Shown: positions 60,284 through 64,000 of the stretch, one piece after another
Numbering within the stretch: the stretch's first letter is position 1
How the letters are laid out: every line of letters starts with the position of its first letter
Assembly (NCBI RefSeq): GCF_013375555.1
Contig: NZ_JABXWB010000005.1
Coordinates: forward strand, 1,762,001 to 1,826,000
Length of the DNA: 64,000 nucleotides
Direction of reading: 5' to 3'
Origin: Sphingobium sp. EM0848
GTDB lineage: Bacteria; Pseudomonadota; Alphaproteobacteria; Sphingomonadales; Sphingomonadaceae
Notes under the pieces: model-generated
What the model was told of the DNA's origin: nothing
What the model saw: only the letters and a program-made list of their open reading frames with translations
The model's database searches: none
Translations under genes and position numbers: made by a program

Positions 60284-61821
60284 TCCGCCGCGATGGGGCC
60301 GGTTTGGGCGGTGGGCCGGCGGGCGAGCCATACCAGCGCGATCATTGCAAAGCTGATCGCACTGCTCACCCAGAAAATATCGATCGAAGAGAGCAGATAG
60401 GCCTGCTTCGCCATCTGCTGCGCGATCGCTCCGGCGGCGGCGTGGTCGTTGATACCGGTGCCGCCCAGCCGCTCGGTGGCCTGACTGAACTGACCGGTGA
60501 AGAGGGTGATCGCCTCCGACAGCCGGCTCTGGTGAAAGGCTTCGCGGCGGTCCCAGACCGTGGTGATGAGTGAGGCGGCAAAGCTGCTCATCGTGATGCG
60601 CACGAAGTTCGAGATGCCGGTCGCCATCGGCATTTTTTCAGGTGGAATCTCGCTGAGCGAAATCGTCAGCATGGCCATCAGGAAAGTGCTGGTCGCGACA
60701 CCCTGCACCATCATCGGCGCTGTGAAGTGCCAGAAGTCGGTATCGGCCGAAAAGCCCGAGCGCATGGCAAAGGAGATGCCGAACGCCACAAAAGCGACGG
60801 TCGCGAGCCAGCGTGGATCGATCCGCCCCGAAATCCGGGTAATGAACGGTGTCAGCAGCACGGCGACCGCCCCGCTCGGCGCCGCGACCAGTCCGGCCCA
60901 TGTCGCGGTATAGCCAAGCTCGCGCTGGAGCCAGAGCGGCAGCAGCAGGTTGTTGGCGAAGAACAGCGCAAAGCCCAGCGCCAGCGCCACGGTCCCGAGC
61001 GCGAAGTTGCGGTTCGCAAACAGGGTGAGGTCGACCGCCGGGTGATCGTCGGTGCGTTCCCAGATCAACCAGGCAAGGAAGCTGAGGACGGCCAATATCG
61101 CCATGACCACGATCATGGATGAATGGAACCAGTCGGCATTCTTGCCGAGGTCGAGGACGATCTGCAACGCGCCGACCCAGAAGGCCAGCATCAGGACGCC
61201 GACCCGGTCGAGCACGACCTTATGCGCGGGCGTATCGCGGCGATTCAGGACGTTCCACGTAACAAAAGCCGAAAACAGGCCGACGGGCACGTTGATCAGG
61301 AAAATCCAGCCCCAATGATAATTGTCGGAAATATATCCGCCCAGCAGCGGACCCGCCACCGGGCCGACCAGCGTCGTCATCGACCATACGCCAAGCGCCA
61401 GTGAACGCTTGGCTTCCGGAAAGATCGCAAGCAGCAGCGCCTGGCTGCCGGGGATCATCGGTCCCGAGACTCCGCCCTGAAGCAAGCGGAACAGGATGAG
61501 CGAGGGAAGGCTCCAGGCAATGCCGCAAAGGAAGGAGGCAAGGGTGAACAGCAACACCGAGACGACAAAGGTGCGCACAAGGCCATAGCGCCGCATCAGC
61601 CAGCCGGTCAGCGGCACCGAAACGCCGTTCGCGGCAGCGAAGGCGGTAATCACCCAGGTGCTGTTGTCGGAACTCACGCCCAGATTACCGGCGATCGTCG
61701 TCAGCGAAACATTGGCGATGGTCGTGTCGAGCACCTGCATGAAGGTGCCAAGCGCCAATGCCACCGCGACAATCCACAGCCCCCCTCCACGCAGCGGGAC
61801 GTGGTCTGCGCCGCCGGTCAT
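60280..61821 (-). CDS. emrB: EmrB/QacA-family MFS multidrug exporter (DHA2)
   Basis: The 513-residue inner-membrane protein has about 14 hydrophobic segments, with the DHA2 motifs LDTTIANVSLTTIAGNL near residues 31-47, GWLMRRYGLVRTF near 73-85 and GPLLGGYI near 155-162. It exports drugs or hydrophobic compounds with EmrA and an outer-membrane channel. It overlaps emrA by 4 nt. Its end overlaps the end of the convergent ohrR by 4 nt. Confidence 0.92.
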   Translation of the reverse strand: MTGGADHVPLRGGGLWIVAVALALGTFMQVLDTTIANVSLTTIAGNLGVSSDNSTWVITAFAAANGVSVPLTGWLMRRYGLVRTFVVSVLLFTLASFLCGIAWSLPSLILFRLLQGGVSGPMIPGSQALLLAIFPEAKRSLALGVWSMTTLVGPVAGPLLGGYISDNYHWGWIFLINVPVGLFSAFVTWNVLNRRDTPAHKVVLDRVGVLMLAFWVGALQIVLDLGKNADWFHSSMIVVMAILAVLSFLAWLIWERTDDHPAVDLTLFANRNFALGTVALALGFALFFANNLLLPLWLQRELGYTATWAGLVAAPSGAVAVLLTPFITRISGRIDPRWLATVAFVAFGISFAMRSGFSADTDFWHFTAPMMVQGVATSTFLMAMLTISLSEIPPEKMPMATGISNFVRITMSSFAASLITTVWDRREAFHQSRLSEAITLFTGQFSQATERLGGTGINDHAAAGAIAQQMAKQAYLLSSIDIFWVSSAISFAMIALVWLARRPTAQTGPIAAD

Positions 61822-63053
61822 AGCCCCCTCCCGCCCGCATTCTCAGCGATGATCGCCGCGAGCCGCTGCTCGACACCCGCGCCGCCATCATCGCTCTGCT
61901 GGCTCTGGAAATTGCGGGTCGCGGCGCGTGCCACCGGGATGCCGCTATGATCACGCGTATCGACCTTGACGGTAACCGACAGGCCGATGCGAAGCGGGTT
62001 ATGATCCAGTTCGTGCGGATCGAGCGCGATGCGCACGGGCAGCCGCTGGACGATCTTAATCCAGTTGCCGCTGGCGTTCTGCGGCGGCAGTAGCGCGAAG
62101 GCATTGCCGCTGCCCGCGCCCAACCCCTCCACCTTGCCGTGAAAGGTGATGCTTGACCCATAGGCGTCGCTGGTGATGACGACAGGCTGGCCGACACGCA
62201 GGTCGGCAAGCTGCGTTTCGCGGAAGTTCGCGTCGATCCACAGGCGCTTGAGCGGCACGACGGCCATCAGCGGCGCTCCGGGCGAAACCTGCTGGCCAAG
62301 CTGGACCGCCCGCTTGGCGATCACGCCGTCGACAGGAGCGATGATGTGCATATGGCTTTTGACGATCGCCGCGCGGCGATAGGCGGCGATGGCTTCGAGT
62401 ACATCGGGATTGGTGCGGATGCTGGTGCCCTGCACCGTCGAACTGGCCTGAGCATGGCGGCTCTGCGCCAGTGCGAGCGTGGCGGCGGCGGTGCGGACGC
62501 TGTCGGCGGCGTGCGAAACTTCCTCGCCCGATACGGCACCGTCGGCCGCAGCCTGCTGGCGCCGGGCAAGGTCGTTGCGGGCGCGCGAAAGTTCGGCATT
62601 GGCCTGGACGATTTCGGCGCTGGTTTCATCCACGCGCGCGAAAGCGGAGCGGACCGAGCGAACCGACTGCGCCAGCTTGGCCTCGGCCGCCGCCAGTTGC
62701 GCGTCGGCGGTTGCCGGATCGAGGTCGATCAGGGGTTCGCCGCGCCGGACGCTCTGGGTGTCATCGGCATGGAGCGCGATGACATTGCCCGCCTCGCGGC
62801 TGGTGATCGCGACCACATCGCCCGCGACATAGGCATCGTCCGTGCCCTCACTGTCGCCGGCGAGCAGGCTGTACCCCCCATAAGCGGCAAGTCCGAGGCC
62901 CACGGCGGCACCTAGCAACAGGAAGCCCCGCTTGCGCGCCCTGCCCTTGTCATTGGGCTGGGGAGAGAATCCCGTCGGGTCGTCGGCGACTTCGGGAAGC
63001 GGATCGACCGGGGTCGCCGTGTCGGGTTCGAAATTGCGGACGATCTTGTTCAT
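61818..63053 (-). CDS. emrA: EmrA/HlyD-family membrane-fusion protein
   Basis: The 411-residue protein has a cytoplasmic start of about 45 residues, a single membrane segment (GFLLLGAAVGLGLAAYGGYSLL near 44-65), a biotinyl-lipoyl-like domain split by a long helical hairpin (about 115-215), and a beta-barrel region. It bridges EmrB and the outer-membrane factor. It overlaps both neighbours by 4 nt. Confidence 0.9.
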   Translation of the reverse strand: MNKIVRNFEPDTATPVDPLPEVADDPTGFSPQPNDKGRARKRGFLLLGAAVGLGLAAYGGYSLLAGDSEGTDDAYVAGDVVAITSREAGNVIALHADDTQSVRRGEPLIDLDPATADAQLAAAEAKLAQSVRSVRSAFARVDETSAEIVQANAELSRARNDLARRQQAAADGAVSGEEVSHAADSVRTAAATLALAQSRHAQASSTVQGTSIRTNPDVLEAIAAYRRAAIVKSHMHIIAPVDGVIAKRAVQLGQQVSPGAPLMAVVPLKRLWIDANFRETQLADLRVGQPVVITSDAYGSSITFHGKVEGLGAGSGNAFALLPPQNASGNWIKIVQRLPVRIALDPHELDHNPLRIGLSVTVKVDTRDHSGIPVARAATRNFQSQQSDDGGAGVEQRLAAIIAENAGGRGL

Positions 63054-64000
63054 CGCATGGACCTTTGCGTCAGGGCGGCTGGGGCGGACGACTGGATCGG
63101 TAGCGGAGCGAAGCCGCCGCCGAGCGCGGTAAGAAGCTGGATGCGGTGGATCATGCCGTCGGCGTCGATGTTTGCCTGGTCTTGCCTCGCGGCGAGCAGG
63201 CGGTCTCCGGTGGCAAGGACATCCAGGCGCGAGCCAAGTCCGCTCCGCACCCGCACGCCGTCAAGCCGCACAGTTTCCTGAAGATCGGCAAGGATGGCGC
63301 GTTGCTCATGCGCATCGGCCGCACTGGTGTCGACGGCGGACAGCGCATCGGCCGCCTGCTTCACGGCATCGATCACCAGGCCGTTATAGTCCGCCACAGC
63401 GACGTCGATCTGGCCGACTGCCGCTTTATAGTCGGCCTTGAGCCGTCCGCCCTCGAAGATCGGCAGATGGATGGCCGGACCAACACCGGCAGCAAGGGCG
63501 CCGCCGGTGAAGAGCGAGCCGAGGCCAAGTGCCGAAGCGCCCAGAAAAGCCCGAATGTCCACATTGGGATAGAAGGCAGCGCGAGCGGCGCGGCGTCCCG
63601 CTTCGCTGGCGTCCACCCTCGCTCTGGCCGCCATGATATCGGCGCGGCGCGCGATCAGATCGGCGGGCAACACGGTCGGAACAGGCAATACCCCGTCAAG
63701 CCTGAGCATCGGCGCACCGATCGTGGCATGATAGTCGGCGCCCCTGCCTGCGAGCGCGGCAAGGGCATGGATCATCAGCGCGCGATTGCCTTCGGCGCGG
63801 ACCTGCCGCTGCCGGGCCTGCGCCAGCAAGGTTTGCGCCGCGCGAATGTCGAAATCGCTTGCAAGGGCGCTGGCCTTGCGGGTTTCGGCAAGTTTCAATG
63901 AGGCTTCGCGGGATTGTATGAATTCGGTTGCGATCCTCGCCTCGGTATCGGCGCGTGTCAAATTGGCATAGGTTTCGGCGACCGCACCGCTGAGCGTGAC
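63050..64000 (-). CDS. NodT-family outer-membrane efflux factor (N-terminus outside window)
   Basis: The open frame on the minus strand enters at base 64000 and ends at 63050, giving the last 316 residues. It has the two helical repeats of TolC/OprM proteins, with LPADLIARRADIMAARARVDASEAGRRAARAAFYPNVDI, typical of the NodT family, near the middle. Its N-terminal part and any lipoprotein signal lie outside. It is the third part of the EmrAB-type tripartite exporter and the first gene of that operon visible here. Confidence 0.88.
   Translation of the reverse strand, partial: VTLSGAVAETYANLTRADTEARIATEFIQSREASLKLAETRKASALASDFDIRAAQTLLAQARQRQVRAEGNRALMIHALAALAGRGADYHATIGAPMLRLDGVLPVPTVLPADLIARRADIMAARARVDASEAGRRAARAAFYPNVDIRAFLGASALGLGSLFTGGALAAGVGPAIHLPIFEGGRLKADYKAAVGQIDVAVADYNGLVIDAVKQAADALSAVDTSAADAHEQRAILADLQETVRLDGVRVRSGLGSRLDVLATGDRLLAARQDQANIDADGMIHRIQLLTALGGGFAPLPIQSSAPAALTQRSMR

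Noticed and set aside
1..64000. CRISPR arrays, tRNA and rRNA genes
   Set aside because: No regularly spaced repeats, cloverleaf sequences or rRNA-like conserved stretches were noticed by eye; short tRNAs could be missed without a covariance search.

Overview
The window is GC-rich DNA that reads as the chromosome or a large replicon of a steroid-degrading alphaproteobacterium, most likely a sphingomonad (Sphingobium, Novosphingobium or Sphingomonas type). The reasons are the dense TonB-dependent receptors with the 'DIIVTAQRR' plug style, the many short-chain dehydrogenases (SDRs), the Ohr/OhrR and EmrAB/NodT genes, and a full set of CD-ring steroid genes. Species assignment is inference. Product names come from family motifs recognised by eye; no database search was run.

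Region 1 (1-20207) is a steroid catabolic island. hsaA (partial) reads left. A compact block of about 21 genes reads right: hsaC, ipdA, ipdB, an extra crotonase, ipdC, echA20, two acyl-CoA dehydrogenases, fadA6, a PaaY-like hexapeptide protein, a SnoaL protein, an SDR, a third acyl-CoA dehydrogenase, ipdF, a MaoC hydratase, a ketosteroid isomerase, a thiolase, fadE30, fadD3 and two SDRs. Most neighbours overlap by 1-11 nt or are within a few tens of nt. Together they isomerise 3-keto-delta5 steroids, open ring A (HsaA/HsaC), activate HIP (FadD3), shorten its side chain (FadE30, hydratases, thiolases), open the last two rings (IpdF, IpdC, EchA20, IpdAB) and finish by beta-oxidation (FadE31/32-like, FadA6). 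An 8-bp motif, TTACGCAA, lies inside the spacers of both divergent promoters.

Region 2 (20208-35919) holds an uncharacterised redox cluster (a luciferase-like flavin oxidoreductase, two SDRs, a SnoaL protein and an NAD-binding epimerase-like protein), a TonB receptor ending at a strong terminator, an amidohydrolase, a decayed VOC pseudogene, a TonB receptor/Coq4-like pair with a nearby XRE regulator, and two SDRs, one without its catalytic Tyr.

Region 3 (35933-40747) is a divergent TonB receptor / secreted protein / di-haem peroxidase unit. The peroxidase gene is split by an intact 1085-bp IS481-family element at a CTAG site.

Region 4 (40888-52740) has a DMT-type transporter with a divergent Lrp regulator; a TetR regulator divergent from a double CaiB/BaiF CoA-transferase, a quinone reductase and a PQQ alcohol dehydrogenase; a zinc alcohol dehydrogenase; a BNR-propeller/MoaD pair; and a LysR regulator.

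Region 5 (52741-64000) is a hydrolase and peroxide-stress area: four exported alpha/beta hydrolases, Ohr, two MarR/OhrR regulators with palindromic operators, a thiolase, and an EmrB-EmrA-NodT efflux operon that runs off the right end. No rRNA, tRNA or CRISPR array was seen.
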